Positions 1 to 10,212 of a stretch of DNA of 64,000 bases are shown in pieces. The notes beneath the pieces are model-generated. The model ran no database searches and was not told the origin of the DNA. It was given only the letters and a program-made list of their open reading frames with translations. Every line of letters begins with the position of its first letter. Within the stretch, counting starts at the first letter, position 1. Source of the stretch: Acanthamoeba castellanii str. Neff (taxonomy: Eukaryota > Discosea > Longamoebia > Acanthamoebidae); the NCBI RefSeq assembly GCF_000313135.1, contig NW_004457346.1, positions 40,137-104,136 on the forward strand, read 5' to 3'. A program made the position numbers and the translations under genes.

Positions 1-615
1 GCAATTTGACCCACACGAGGTCGCCTACTTTGAATTTGCTCATCTTGAGGCGCGTTACGAAGAACCGGACTGTCTCCTCCTCTTCCTGCTGTGGTTCTGC
101 CGCTGGCGATGATGAAGATGATGGCGATGTGGCTTTGGTCACTGAAGTATTATCGTTGGGCGTCGCTGACGGTCGCTTGGGGCTGTGACGATGTGTCTGC
201 GGGCGACGCGGTGCTGAATTTGAATTTAAATTGGAATGGGGGCGGTTGGAAGTGGGCGAAAGGTTTGACGGCGACCGCGAGGGGGCGATCTTCGACGGTG
301 TAGTGGTAGTGGTGGTGGTGCTGCGATTCGGTTGGTTGCAGAGTGGGGCAGCACTGCTGGATGGAGTGGTGGGTGTTGGTGCAGCAGGTTGTTGCTGTTG
401 CTGCCGTTGGAGGCGCTGGCGCTGCTTCCTAAGGCGTCGGCGCTGTCTCGACCGAGACTCGCCCAATGCAGAGGTGGAGGTAGCAGCTGGCGAGGAGGCC
501 GTCAAAGCTGGGGCGGCGACGCTAGAGGAGGTGGTGATAGGCCCTTTGCGAGAGGAGAAGGATAAAGGTGAGGGGGACGCTGTGGACGACCCGGCCTCCC
601 TTACAAATCGATTCG
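1..615 (-). CDS. Partial gene: disordered region leading into a PWWP/SH3-like chromatin module
   Basis: Read on the minus strand, one frame stays open from at least position 615 to the window edge. It is rich in Ser, Pro, Gln and Thr, including a Gln run near 365-400 and a Thr run near 300-320. It ends in 'MSKFKVGDLVWVKL', whose KVGDLVWVK core resembles the opening strand of PWWP and related SH3-like chromatin-reader domains. The aromatic cage and the rest of the domain lie outside the window. No convincing start is visible: the in-frame ATG at about 42 would give a protein starting at the domain, while the open frame upstream suggests a longer disordered N-terminus. A Tudor-like or other beta-barrel domain is possible. 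Confidence 0.4.
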
Positions 616-1068
616 GCGGCGCGTGACGTTGCGTCCTCGCTCCCTTGGTCCTTTCTCTTGCCCCTCGCGAGGTCGAGGAAGAAGCACGCGGTGAGGATGA
701 GAGACACGGCAAAAGAAGAAGAGGAGGAATCAGATGCGCCCCACAGCAAGCAGATGGCGCTCGGGTTGGTTGCTTCCCCCACTTGAACGTTTGAGTCAGG
801 GTGGTCACTGACACTCGGTCTACGCCCTCTGGCCCATTGGCACAACCGACCACGACCGCCAAACCCAACGGCTCAATTCCAAGAAAATTGTTCACATTTT
901 CTAAATACTCGGGCATGACGGGAGTGTCGGCGAAAGTGCGTCGGGGAAATTTACTCCGGGCAACACGCCGCAACGGGTGGACGGGGTGCGGCTTGGTGTG
1001 CGGACCCACCAGGCGTGCATCTAGCTGCACTTCCCTGTTTTATACCCAACCAACCAGCCCACCACCAG
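616..1068. other. Intergenic stretch, no supported gene
   Basis: Several short frames are open but none has a domain, a good splice structure or a clear start. It may hold the 5' part of the minus-strand gene at the left edge, since the same minus frame stays open to about 840. Confidence 0.4.
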
Positions 1069-1077
1069 GTATAAAAA
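1069..1077 (+). promoter_or_regulatory. TATA box of the HD oxygenase gene
   Basis: The sequence GTATAAAAA lies about 115 bases before the chosen ATG at 1193. A second weaker TTTTATA occurs near 1039. Position and sequence fit a Pol II core promoter. Confidence 0.55.
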
Positions 1078-1192
1078 TGGACTTCATCTTTGCATCTTTT
1101 GCATCGTTCATCTTTCAATCATCCAATACTACGGCAGGCCCTGATCCACCATCCACTTGCCCTCTTCCTCCTCTACTACTATCGTCAAGAGC

Positions 1193-1993
1193 ATGACGTC
1201 ATCACCAACCTACCCCACCGTGGAGCTGGAAACGTTGGCCAAGGAGCAGGCGGAAAGGGTTGCTGCTGTTCTACGTGCCTCAGCCCACATGGACTACATT
1301 GGGGAGTCCATCTCCCAGCTCGAGCACGCCCTCCAGTGCGCCAAGTTTGCTGCCGACTCGGGTAAGGCCAAATATCACCTTGCCACGGCGCACGATCAGC
1401 CTTGCCTCACGCACCTCACGACCACCAAACGTGGCTACAGGCGCGGACGAGGAGACGGTGCTGGGCGCGATGCTGCACGACGTGGGCCATCTGCAGCTGG
1501 ATGTCGACCAGGACGAGAGTTCGCTTGCGCGCATGGGAGCCGTGGGTGTGCAGAACCACGAGGTGGTGGGGGCCAGCTACCTCCTGCGCCTGGGCTTCTC
1601 GGACAAGGTCGCCCAGCTCGTGTGCGGTCACGTCCAGGCTAAGGTGAGCCCCGCCTCTTCATCACCGTCTTCTTCAAGCGATTTACTCAACTTGTTTGGC
1701 GTGTCGTGTGTGTTGGTCACGGGGTCTAACAGCGCTACCTGGTGTGGAAGCACGATAACTACGCACGGAAGCTGTCGCCGGCCAGCAAGCTCACGCTCGA
1801 GTACCAGGGCGGACCGATGAGTGACGCCGAGGCGCTGGCGTTTGAGCAGAGCCCGCTGTTCGACGCCATACTCAAGCTGCGCAGCTGGGACGACAAGGCC
1901 AAGGTGGTGGGACTCCGAGTGCCCGATCTGGACCACTACCTACCGATGATGGTGCGACACATCAGGCACAACCTCGGCCGACACGACGCCTGA
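1193..1993 (+). CDS. HD-domain mixed-valent diiron oxygenase, PhnZ/TmpB-like
   Basis: Three exons, 1193-1361, 1441-1643 and 1733-1993, join in phase to give 210 residues, close to the roughly 190 of bacterial PhnZ. The N-terminal motif 'YIGESISQLEHALQ' carries the Tyr and Glu that gate the iron site in this family and the first His. Then follow 'LHDVGHL' (HD pair), 'NHEVVGASYL' (His) and 'GHVQAKRYLVWKH' (His and Lys). Known relatives use O2 and two irons to cleave carbon-phosphorus bonds of 1-hydroxyphosphonates. A role in phosphonate breakdown is therefore likely, but the substrate cannot be read from sequence. The start is the first ATG, 115 bases after a TATA box. An ordinary HD phosphohydrolase is less likely given the Y..E...LEHALQ motif. 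Confidence 0.8.
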
Positions 1994-2191
1994 TCCTTTC
2001 GCACGCACGCGAAGTACATATATTCATCCACCACCATCACCCCAGTTGTACACACGATCTACTAACCGGTTACGTACCTCAACTGCACAACATTGCACAC
2101 AGCCGCACGCACAACATCACACGCTTTGTACATGACTGTAGATAAAGGCGACAGGAGCTTCACCCATTTATCTTGCCTCTTCACTCTTTCG

Positions 2192-3623
2192 TTAGAGCTT
2201 GGGGTGGCGAGGCGGGTTGGGCAGGGGCTTGCCGGTGATGCGCCATTCGGCCGAGCTCACCACCACGACGGGCACCGACTGCGGCACCGTAGCACCCATG
2301 GCGTAGTAGTTCCACTCCTCGGCGTTGTCCTGCACGTTGCCCAGCTCGTCGATGGCCTTGGTCATGAGGAAGTGCTTGGCGCCGGCGCGCGCGTTGCGCC
2401 ACTCGAAGCTCCACGCGATCCAGGCAAACTTGCCCACGGCCTTGGCGGCCAGTGTGGCCTCGGCCCACGTGACGCCGCCGTCCACGCTCACCAGCACCTG
2501 CTTCACCGCCAGCGGTCCCGCCCACGCACGGCCCTTCAGCTTGACGTTGCCTGCGCCCACCCACCACCGTCATCAGCCACACCATGTGAGCTTATGTCAC
2601 TTAGAGTGGTGAGTACCTTCTTCGACGAGGCACCTCAAGGTGCGATCGCTCATGGTGCCTCCCGGCGTGCCTGACTTCTTCACTCGCGTTCGCCTCATCC
2701 TCTCGCCTTCCTTGTCACCAGGGTATCGGGTGTACATGTAGGCCTGCATCTGGTAGCCGTCGAAGGGCGTCGAGATGGCCTCAATGGAGTCGAGCCACTT
2801 GACGTTGGTCATGCCGTACCAGCCCGGCACGATGAGCCGCAGTGGCGCCCCGTGCTGCGGCAGCAGCGGCTGCCCGTTCATCTCGTACGCCAGGATCACC
2901 TTCATAACCGACCATCATCCATCACTCATCAGAATCCACTCAACCATGCCAGCGTCACCGCATCTACCTCGTTGCGGGTGGCGTCGTCGATGGTGAGCGA
3001 GCGCTGATAGTACTGCATCTCGCCGCCCTGCACGCCCTGATCGAGGCCGGTGAAGAGGAGCTCGATGGCCTTGTCCTGCAGGCCGGCCTCCTCGAGGAGG
3101 TCCTTCAGCGGCGTGCCCGTCCACACCGCCGTGCCCACGGCCCCGTACTTCCACGGCACGTGCGTCCAATATCTGAAGAAGGCAACGATAAGCAAAAGGT
3201 GGGAGAGCGTTTGTGCTAAAGAAGAAGGCGACGGAAAAGACAAAGCAAGTACCGCTTCTTCATGTTGATGCGGCCATTGCCAGCGCACTCCATGGTGACT
3301 GGCACGCTGACGCGGGGCCTCCGCCGGATGTCGGCCATGGACAGGTCGAGCTCGCGGTCGACCAGCCCGCGGAGCTTTAGCCGGTAGGTGGCCTCCTCGA
3401 TGTCCGTGGGGATGTCGAAGTGGATGAGAAGGTAGTGCATACCAGCAGGTGTGATCTCGAGATTGAGGCCCTCCAGGTGGTGCCCGTGGCACCGGTTGCC
3501 CAGATAGACCTCCTCGGAGGTGAAGTCGTCCTTCTTGAAGCTGTGGTAGGGGGACACCGTGCGGGCGTGGTCCAGCGGCTTCGTCATGCCCGGCCTCATC
3601 TCCAGCGCCCACCCTGGCTTCAT
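2192..3623 (-). CDS. SUOX: Molybdenum sulfite oxidase / SoxC-like oxidoreductase, with an internal inverted segment
   Basis: Exons 3623-3253, 3172-2959, 2899-2617 and 2550-2192 join in phase to 408 residues. The first exon has the oxidoreductase molybdopterin-binding domain with 'TMECAGNGR', whose Cys ligates molybdenum. Then come 'VILAYEMNGQPLLPQHG', 'LRLIVPGWYGMTNVKWL' and 'TPFDGYQM', all family signatures, and a C-terminal dimerisation domain ('GRAWAG', 'VSVDGGVTW'). The family oxidises sulfite to sulfate. There is no cytochrome b5 domain, so it resembles plant or bacterial SoxC-type enzymes. Between about 2627 and 2696 the minus strand gives an unfamiliar peptide, while the plus strand reads the expected 'KVRSLMVPPGVPDFFTR'. 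As it stands the linker into the dimerisation domain is scrambled, though the frame stays open. The start at 3623 is the first ATG of the conserved part. An in-frame ATG at 3743 would add a very hydrophobic leader that looks more like a T-rich intron. Confidence 0.85.
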
Positions 3624-3741
3624 CTTGTCCAGCTGCCGAAGCCGACCAAAGAGGCACCACGACCAAAAACAGAAAAGAAGAAATGGAACAGAAAACAGTA
3701 CAGAAAACACGAATGGGCCATAAAAACAAAACCAGACCGCC
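3624..3741. promoter_or_regulatory. Short divergent promoter region
   Basis: Only 118 bases lie between the likely start of the sulfite oxidase (minus strand) and the aldolase start (plus strand). The pair probably shares regulatory sequence. It is A/T-rich on the aldolase side. No TATA box is evident. Confidence 0.4.
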
Positions 3742-5103
3742 ATGAGGGGGAGCGCCTACCGCTTGCAGCGCCTTTTTGGCGCTGATGGTCGATGCTTTGG
3801 TTCGTACTGCTCCTCACCAAGATGTATATATATATATAAGATGTATATCTTTTTTGCTGTTTGTGCCGCTGCTTATGCAACAACAGACGTGGCGGTGGAT
3901 CACGGCATCTTTGGCGAGCTCACCTTTCTCAAGGGCATCGAGGTACTGTACCTCCTGCCGCTGGGCAGGTTTTATGACAAACTTGTGGGCATTGTGTTCA
4001 TGAACGTGGCGGGCCAGGACATGGAAGCGGTGGTGCGGATTGTGGTCGAGGCCAACCCCGACGCTGTGCAGCTGAGTCCCGGCCAAGCGCACCTCCTGCA
4101 GTCGATTCCCGGCAAGGCTAAGCCCGCGCTCGTCCTCGTACGCAACTCGGGCTGCGAGCTAACCAATTCGCACGCTCACCTCAACTTGCCCAACAGCGCG
4201 TGGACACAACGAACGCATACGAACAGCCGAAACCGAGCCAGCTGTTCAGCCAAATGATCGCCGACCCCGTGGGCCAGGCACTACGCCTCGATGCCGCGTG
4301 CGTGGTATGGCCCCAGCGTGCGGTGTCTAGACTGACGCACACAGACACCTGACCAGTCACCACCAAAAATATGCATCCTTGCCTCCTCGCCAGGTGGTGA
4401 ACCTGATCCGCATTGAAGGGGCCGAGACGCTCTATCACCAGTGCCTCCAGAATATCGTACAGATCAAGCCCGAATGCGAGAAGTGGGGCATGCCGCTCAT
4501 GATCGAGCCGCTCATGTACATATCCTTCTCCTTCGTGCTATGAGCTTTTGTGCTCAGTGTCGCCCACAGAATGAGGGCCGATGGCGAGCGATACGGTGTA
4601 GACGGCGATGCAACCAAGATCATTCCTCTGGTGCGGCAGGCCGTCGAGCTGGGTATTAATCGCCCCAACTCACTCCCATGCTTTGAAAGCAGAAATCTGA
4701 TAGATGTCATTCTTGCGCACCACACATACACAGGGGCCGACATTATCAAAGCCGATCCCACGACAGACATGGAGGAATACCACAAAGGTAAGGAACAACC
4801 GGTGGTGATGTTCTGGGTCGAGGAACATGCTGATCTCTGCTGCTGCTGCTGCTGCTGCTGTGACTCGCAGTGGTGGCGGTCGCGGGGCGGGTGCCGGTCC
4901 TGGTGCGCGGCGGCGGCCGGGCGTCGGACGAGGAGGTCCTTCAGCGTACAGCCACGGCCATCGGCCAGGGCGCACGCGGCATCGTCTACGGCCGCAACGT
5001 CGTGCAGCACCGCACGCCCAAGGGCATGACGCAGAGCCTGATGGGCGTCGTCCACGATGGCCTCTCCCCCGCCGAGGCTCTCCACCGCCTCCAAGCCTTC
5101 TAA
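3742..5103 (+). CDS. Class I aldolase of the DeoC/LacD/DhnA (LsrF-type) family
   Basis: Seven exons (3742-3799, 3887-4137, 4197-4304, 4394-4515, 4570-4652, 4734-4787, 4871-5103) join in phase to 302 residues. The N-terminus 'RLQRLFGADGRCFDVAVDHG' matches the family opening with the DHG turn. 'ADIIKADPT' carries the expected Schiff-base Lys, and 'VPVLVRGGGRASDEE' is the phosphate-binding loop. The C-terminus 'GIVYGRNVVQH' is also typical. It should be a TIM-barrel aldolase or thiolase-like enzyme on a phosphorylated sugar or keto substrate; which one cannot be told. Introns are short, and the last one carries a CTG run at 4838-4860. The family is mainly prokaryotic, so bacterial origin followed by intron gain is possible. 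Confidence 0.85.
4838..4860 (+). repeat. CTG triplet run in an intron
   Basis: About seven CTG units lie in the last aldolase intron just before its acceptor. Confidence 0.8.
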
Positions 5104-5327
5104 TTTTGTTTATTATTTCAATTTTATTTGCATTTGCTATTTCTTTTTGTTGAAGGAATGTGACGCAGCCACCGCTGTCGTGGACAACGAAGAGCGGCAG
5201 AAAAGACACGGGAACCAGTGCTGGTCACACCACACCGCGATACCAAAGAGTTAGAGCCGAACCTCAATCAACAGATTCGATTCGAGGAGAATAGGTGAGT
5301 GGTCGTAACTGGAAGAGGAGGCAGAGA

Positions 5328-8300
5328 ATGGAGGCAGCACCCGACTCCGCGCTCGATTCCTACTTCCTGCTTCTGGAAGGCGAACTCCGACGCCACCTGA
5401 ACGCCTTCCTCGCGGCCCAGGCGCAGAGCGGCACCGTCGACGTGGCCGGCATCGCGTCGCCCGACGTGCGGCTCCTGCTGCAGACGCTGGCCAAGCGGTG
5501 GCACAGTCCCCAGGCCGCCACCACAGCCCAGCAGCAGACCCAGACCCAGTACAAGAAGAAGAACCTGCGATTGGAGGGCTCCTCAGTGATCGCTACCAAC
5601 TTCCTCACCATCCTGACTGTGCTCAACTGCTACCATCACAGGAGTACTGCTCCCCCCCTTCCCTCCTTCGCTTTCGTATTTTTTTCGTTTCTTTCTTTTG
5701 TTTTCTTTCTTTTTTTTTGTCAGGTTGGCCTCTCACCTTGATGCTTGGATTTGGTCAGGCGAGACGCACTGGGAGACGATCGAGCAAGGCCACGAGTGCG
5801 CGTTACGCGTGCTGCGAGCCCTTCGCGACAAGGCAGACATCGACACCTCCGAGAGTGTGCGGCAGTTGCTCGTGCAGTGGGAAGCGCTGGAACGGTTTGG
5901 CGATTTTGCCTTTGACCACATCCCAAAGGTGTGCCCGGCCTCACTCCCACCACCGCATTCACTCACCACTCACTTACTTACTGTGCTCCTCCATCTTCTG
6001 AACTGATACCCGTCACAGATCACGGTGGCCGAAATTTCGCAGCGGGACGACCATGGCCATCCACCATTTGGCGGCTCGGCGACTCCACGACTCGTTCTCC
6101 GGGGCCTGCCGGCGGAGGCCACCGCACGTGGGGTGATGTGGAGCCTCCAGGCGCAGGACGTGGACGTGGACGAGTCCATGATTCATCTCGCCGACGTCGG
6201 CGAGGACGGACCTGCAGAGCCCTTTGTGGAACTCAAATCGCCCGACGACCAGCAGGCGCTGCTTGAGCTCGGCAGCCTTCGTATCAAGAAGACTCCGGTA
6301 CGCCGCCGGAGAGAGAGAGAGGAGGGGCTACCATCGAAATATTTGTGAGCTCACACTCGCTGTGTACGTGCGTGCGTGGCCAGGTCCACTTTGTGAAGCC
6401 GGTGGAGTCGAGAGAGGTGGTGCTCTACCTGCCCAAGCGGCTCGCCACGCAGGCCTTGGCCGGTGCGTGGGAAAACGAGTTCGGCCATGTACTCGGTGAA
6501 GGCGAGATCGCGTGCCTCGATGACGAGGGTCATGTGGTAGCGGTGCGCCTCACGCCCGAGCAGTACGCAGAGGTCGAGGGCAAGGAAATCACACTAATGC
6601 GCAGACAGGTTCACCTCGCCACCACCCTCGCTTGCCTTCAAGTCTGGCAGCTAACAGCACGACACACATGACACACAACACGCACGATACGTCACATGCA
6701 CAATACAGACCAAGATTCGGCTGATGCAACATCATGTCAAGTTGTTGCTCCCGTCGGCTGACATGTCGACCAGTACTGTGCGCGCGGCGGTGGTGAGCCA
6801 CCTGGCCGAGAAGGTCGACGGCTGCCTGACCGAGCTGGTCCGCATTGACGACAAGCTGCCGTGGGCCGTGGCTCAGCTCAGCAATCGATCGGCCACAGAT
6901 GCGCTGCTCCAGGCGAGATATCTGAGAGCAGCAACCACCGCAGCAGCAACGACTACGACATCGACCACCATTAGCGATAGCGCGGTCCACGCGGCAAGTA
7001 TAACTCCGACACCCTCTCCGGGCCTCGCGCACCGCCAGTGGTTCCCACCTGGCCCGGGCAACACTCCGCGTTCAACTCCGACAACCAAGACCGACGCGCC
7101 GCCCCCCAAGCCGACCCAGCCTACCAGCAGCGCCAAGCCGACCGTGCTCGCACAAGTGACCCAGACGCTCACGGCGAAGGCGGTGGTGACCAACGGTACC
7201 GCCGACGCGCGCGAGCAGACCGAGCAGCTGATGGAGATGGTAATGCTGCACTACCTCAAAAAGCAGCGCGCTCTGCTCGACAGCATCGAGGCCCAGTACT
7301 CGGTCACGATCACGCCCTTCAGTGAGAACAACGCCGGCTTCGTATGCGTCTCGGGCAACGCCAAGGCCGACCTGAATGCCGCCTGGCTGGCCATCGACGC
7401 GGCTCTGGTCAAGGCCCCGCGGAAGCTCTTCACCTTCCTGAACTTCCAGGACCCGATCGTGCGGGTGTGCTTCAAGCGCAAGCTCCAGGGCCTCCACGCC
7501 TTCAGCCCGTCCACCGCGGTTCACGTCGACATCGAGCCCGGCACACACGAGGGGCCGGTGGTGGTGCACCTGATGGCCTCCGACGACGTCGAGATGAACA
7601 AGCTCGGCAAGGAGCTCACTAGCACGCGGACGCGGATCGTCTTGGCGCCACCTCTGCCGCTCGCGCCCGACGCGGCTGCCGGACTGAACGTCCAGAAGCT
7701 CGAGCGGGTGTTCGGCGTGGTGGCCGCGGTCGACCCGCTCACGCATCACCTTAAGGTGGCGGGCTATCAGAAGTCAAACAAGGAGTGCCTGGCCCACGTG
7801 GCCGAGCTCATTGGTGGTCAGGGAGCGAACACCACCAACACCAAACCTGCACCGCCCGCCGTGCCCGTGCCGACTGCATCATCGCCGCCGCCTGGCCCCA
7901 AATCCACCGCAACAAAGCAGCCTCAGCCTCAGCCTCAGCCTCAGCCTCAGCCTCAGCCTCAGCCTCAGCCCCAGCCCCAGCCCCAGCCCCAGCCTCAGCC
8001 CCAGCCCCCGCTTGACGGAGTGAAGAGCGCAGCGGCGAAGGCCCTACGGCTGTCGCCCCGGCCCGAGGGCATGACCACCGGGGAGCTCGGCATGCTCGTG
8101 CGGGCCGAACTCGGCGTCGAGCCCACGTTCATTGTCGTGCACGGTGAGTCGGCCTATGTCCGATATCGGCCCATCGACTCCGACAATTGTGCTCTCACTC
8201 CGACGAAACAAACGATTGTCCGACGCGACTGTTCCGACCTACCAGTACGCGCACTCTCTTGCACTTCTTTCTCATTCGTATTCTAAAATCTCGATTTCGA

Positions 8301-10121
8301 TTGGGTGATCAGATTCAAGTGGAATCGTTCCAAGGCGAGATGCCAGCTTGGAAGCTCTGCCTGCAGGGTGAGAGCAACGCGTTGGTCAAGCTGTCCACCG
8401 ACCAAGTCGAGGCGGATGTACTTGCCGTGCTCCGATCTCTTCCACAGTCGGTAACGCGACACGACACGACACGACACGACACGACACGACACGACACGAC
8501 ACGACCAACGACACGACCAACGACACGACACGACCAACGACACGACCAACGACACGACACGACCAACGACACGACACAATGCGAGTGTGGTTCTTACATT
8601 TCGAGGTTCAGGATGTGGAGCTGGAAGTGGGTCAGGTGAAGGTGTGGCACAAGCTGATCACCGTGGAGATCGGCACCGAGGCACACCTGCGCCAACTGCA
8701 ACATGGCCTCCCCTCGCCCGTTCTCATTGGCCGTGCCCAGGCACCTTCCCCTCCCTGTTCGCAGAAAAGCCACCTTCGGTCGAACCTCATCTAACGGTAA
8801 TGTTTGTGTTTCCCGGTGGCATTTTCCCGGTGTAATGCAGGCGACCGTGCGGGACGAGTCGTTCGACCGAACAGAGCAGTTGGCCGACGTGGGGCTGGCC
8901 ATGTACCTGGCCAAGCGCCGGGACTCTGCCCTCCTCGCCATCGAGCGGGCCCACGCGGTCACCATCACCCCGATGTGGGGCCACTCTCTCACCCGCGAAG
9001 CACAGGGGCTTGCCTTCGTGCGCGTCGGCGGTCAAACGCTCGACGCGGTCGAGCTCGCCTGGCAGTGCGTCGAGTCCCTGATCCAGGCCGTGGTGCGGCG
9101 CAAGGCGCAGTTCAAGTTCGGGCCCGACGAGGCCCTGGCGCGCAAGTGCTTCAAGGCCAAGCTCAAGCAGCTCAATGACTCGCGCGACTGCCCTACAACA
9201 ATCTTCTTCGACGATCGACAGCAGGCCGCCGTAACGGTGCACGTGCTCGGCGACAACGTGAACGACGCCAAAGCCCAGGACCCGAACCACGTGCGCTCCC
9301 GCATTATTGTCGACAAGACCTCGCTTCGGCTGCCACCCTCCTCGACCGGGCGTCCGGCCCCGGACTGGAGCGAGCTCGCCAAGTCGCATGACGTCATCAT
9401 TGAACCGGCCGACTGCGGGGCTGTCGCCGTGGCCGGCTATCGCGATGCAGTCACCAAGTGCGTGGCCCACATCGTCGGCCTCCTCTCGCCCAGCGGCTCC
9501 ACCCCAGCCCCAGCCCAACCCACAGCCCCCGTCGCGACCCCAGCCCTGGTCACGGCCCCAGCCATCGCCAGCGATTCGACTTTGGCGGGCGATGAGGTTC
9601 GCTTGCCCACGACAGCGATGCTTGAGTACACGCCCGACGAGGCCGAGTCGGTGGCCAAACTGCAGCCGGCGATGGTCGAAGCCAAGTTCGACGTGCGCGT
9701 GCAGCTCGACCGCCAGCTGGGCGCCATCACCGTCTCCGGCGTTCAGTCGCCCTCGGTCGCGCGGGCCGTCAAGTACATCAGGTCCCGTTCCTTCTTGCAC
9801 GCCACACACGACACACAGGCCACAGCACACAGCTTTGTTTACCCTATAAACAGGAAGTGGATCAAGCGAGGCACCAAGGCGTGCGCTTCGGCGGTTGACC
9901 CTGAGACCACCGCCGCTACTACTACAGCGACGGACGAAGCGGCAGCTGCGCCGCCTCATCAGGAGAAGGAGCACGGCCAAGCGCCGCTTGTGGCTGATGA
10001 AGCTCGGGCCGGGCCAACCGTGGTAGCGGACGAAATTGAAGGTGATAGCGCAGCGCAGTGCGGCACCCCGCTCGTTCTTAGCGAGAAGGGCGAGCACCAA
10101 ACGGAGGTCGGCCCGGCCTGA
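5328..10121 (+). CDS. Large protein with RRM/KH-like repeats, function unknown
   Basis: Ten exons join in phase: 5328-5643, 5759-5928, 6019-6297, 6384-6608, 6709-8244, 8313-8450, 8612-8732, 8765-8796, 8841-9781 and 9854-10121, giving 1341 residues. I do not recognise the family. Two long units, about residues 480-660 and 830-1030, repeat one plan: a helix with 'ALLDSIEAQYSVTITPF' or 'ALLAIERAHAVTITPM', then 'GFVCVSG' or 'LAFVRVGG', then 'CFKRKLQGL' or 'CFKAKLKQL', ending in a KH-like strand 'HLKVAGYQKS' or 'AVAVAGYRDA'. An RRM-like segment ('RLVLRGLPAEATARGVMW') lies near residue 180. The layout recalls multi-KH proteins such as the N-terminus of PARP14, but no catalytic domain is seen. A Pro-Gln run links the units. 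The 32-base intron at 8733-8764 is unusually short, so that junction is uncertain. Confidence 0.6.
7919..8010 (+). repeat. Hexamer CCTCAG/CCCCAG run encoding Pro-Gln repeats
   Basis: Roughly fifteen copies of a six-base unit encode alternating Pro and Gln in frame inside the large exon, forming a flexible linker. The length is probably variable between strains. Confidence 0.85.
8456..8578 (+). repeat. CGACA pentamer / CCAACGACA satellite in an intron
   Basis: Tandem ACGAC units, later mixed with CCAACGACACGA units, fill most of the intron between exons ending at 8450 and starting at 8612. Similar short satellites occupy many other introns in the window. Confidence 0.85.
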
Positions 10122-10212
10122 CACGTGCCCGCCAGCAACAACCAATGGTACCGCACAGAGGCTTTTATTTCATTTTACAAATGCAGCACAGGACCCAAAT
10201 CGTGGAGGCTGT

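Noticed and set aside
231..626. Plus-strand open frame rich in Val, Gly, Arg
   Set aside because: It is the shadow of the minus-strand Ser/Pro/Gln-rich frame and has no domain.
7344..7622. Alternative plus-strand frame inside the large exon
   Set aside because: Composition follows the GC-rich third positions of the real frame; no homology and no splice context.
8787..10145. Long minus-strand open frame of 452 codons opposite the large gene
   Set aside because: It is the antisense of conserved coding repeats and results from GC bias; no recognisable domain.
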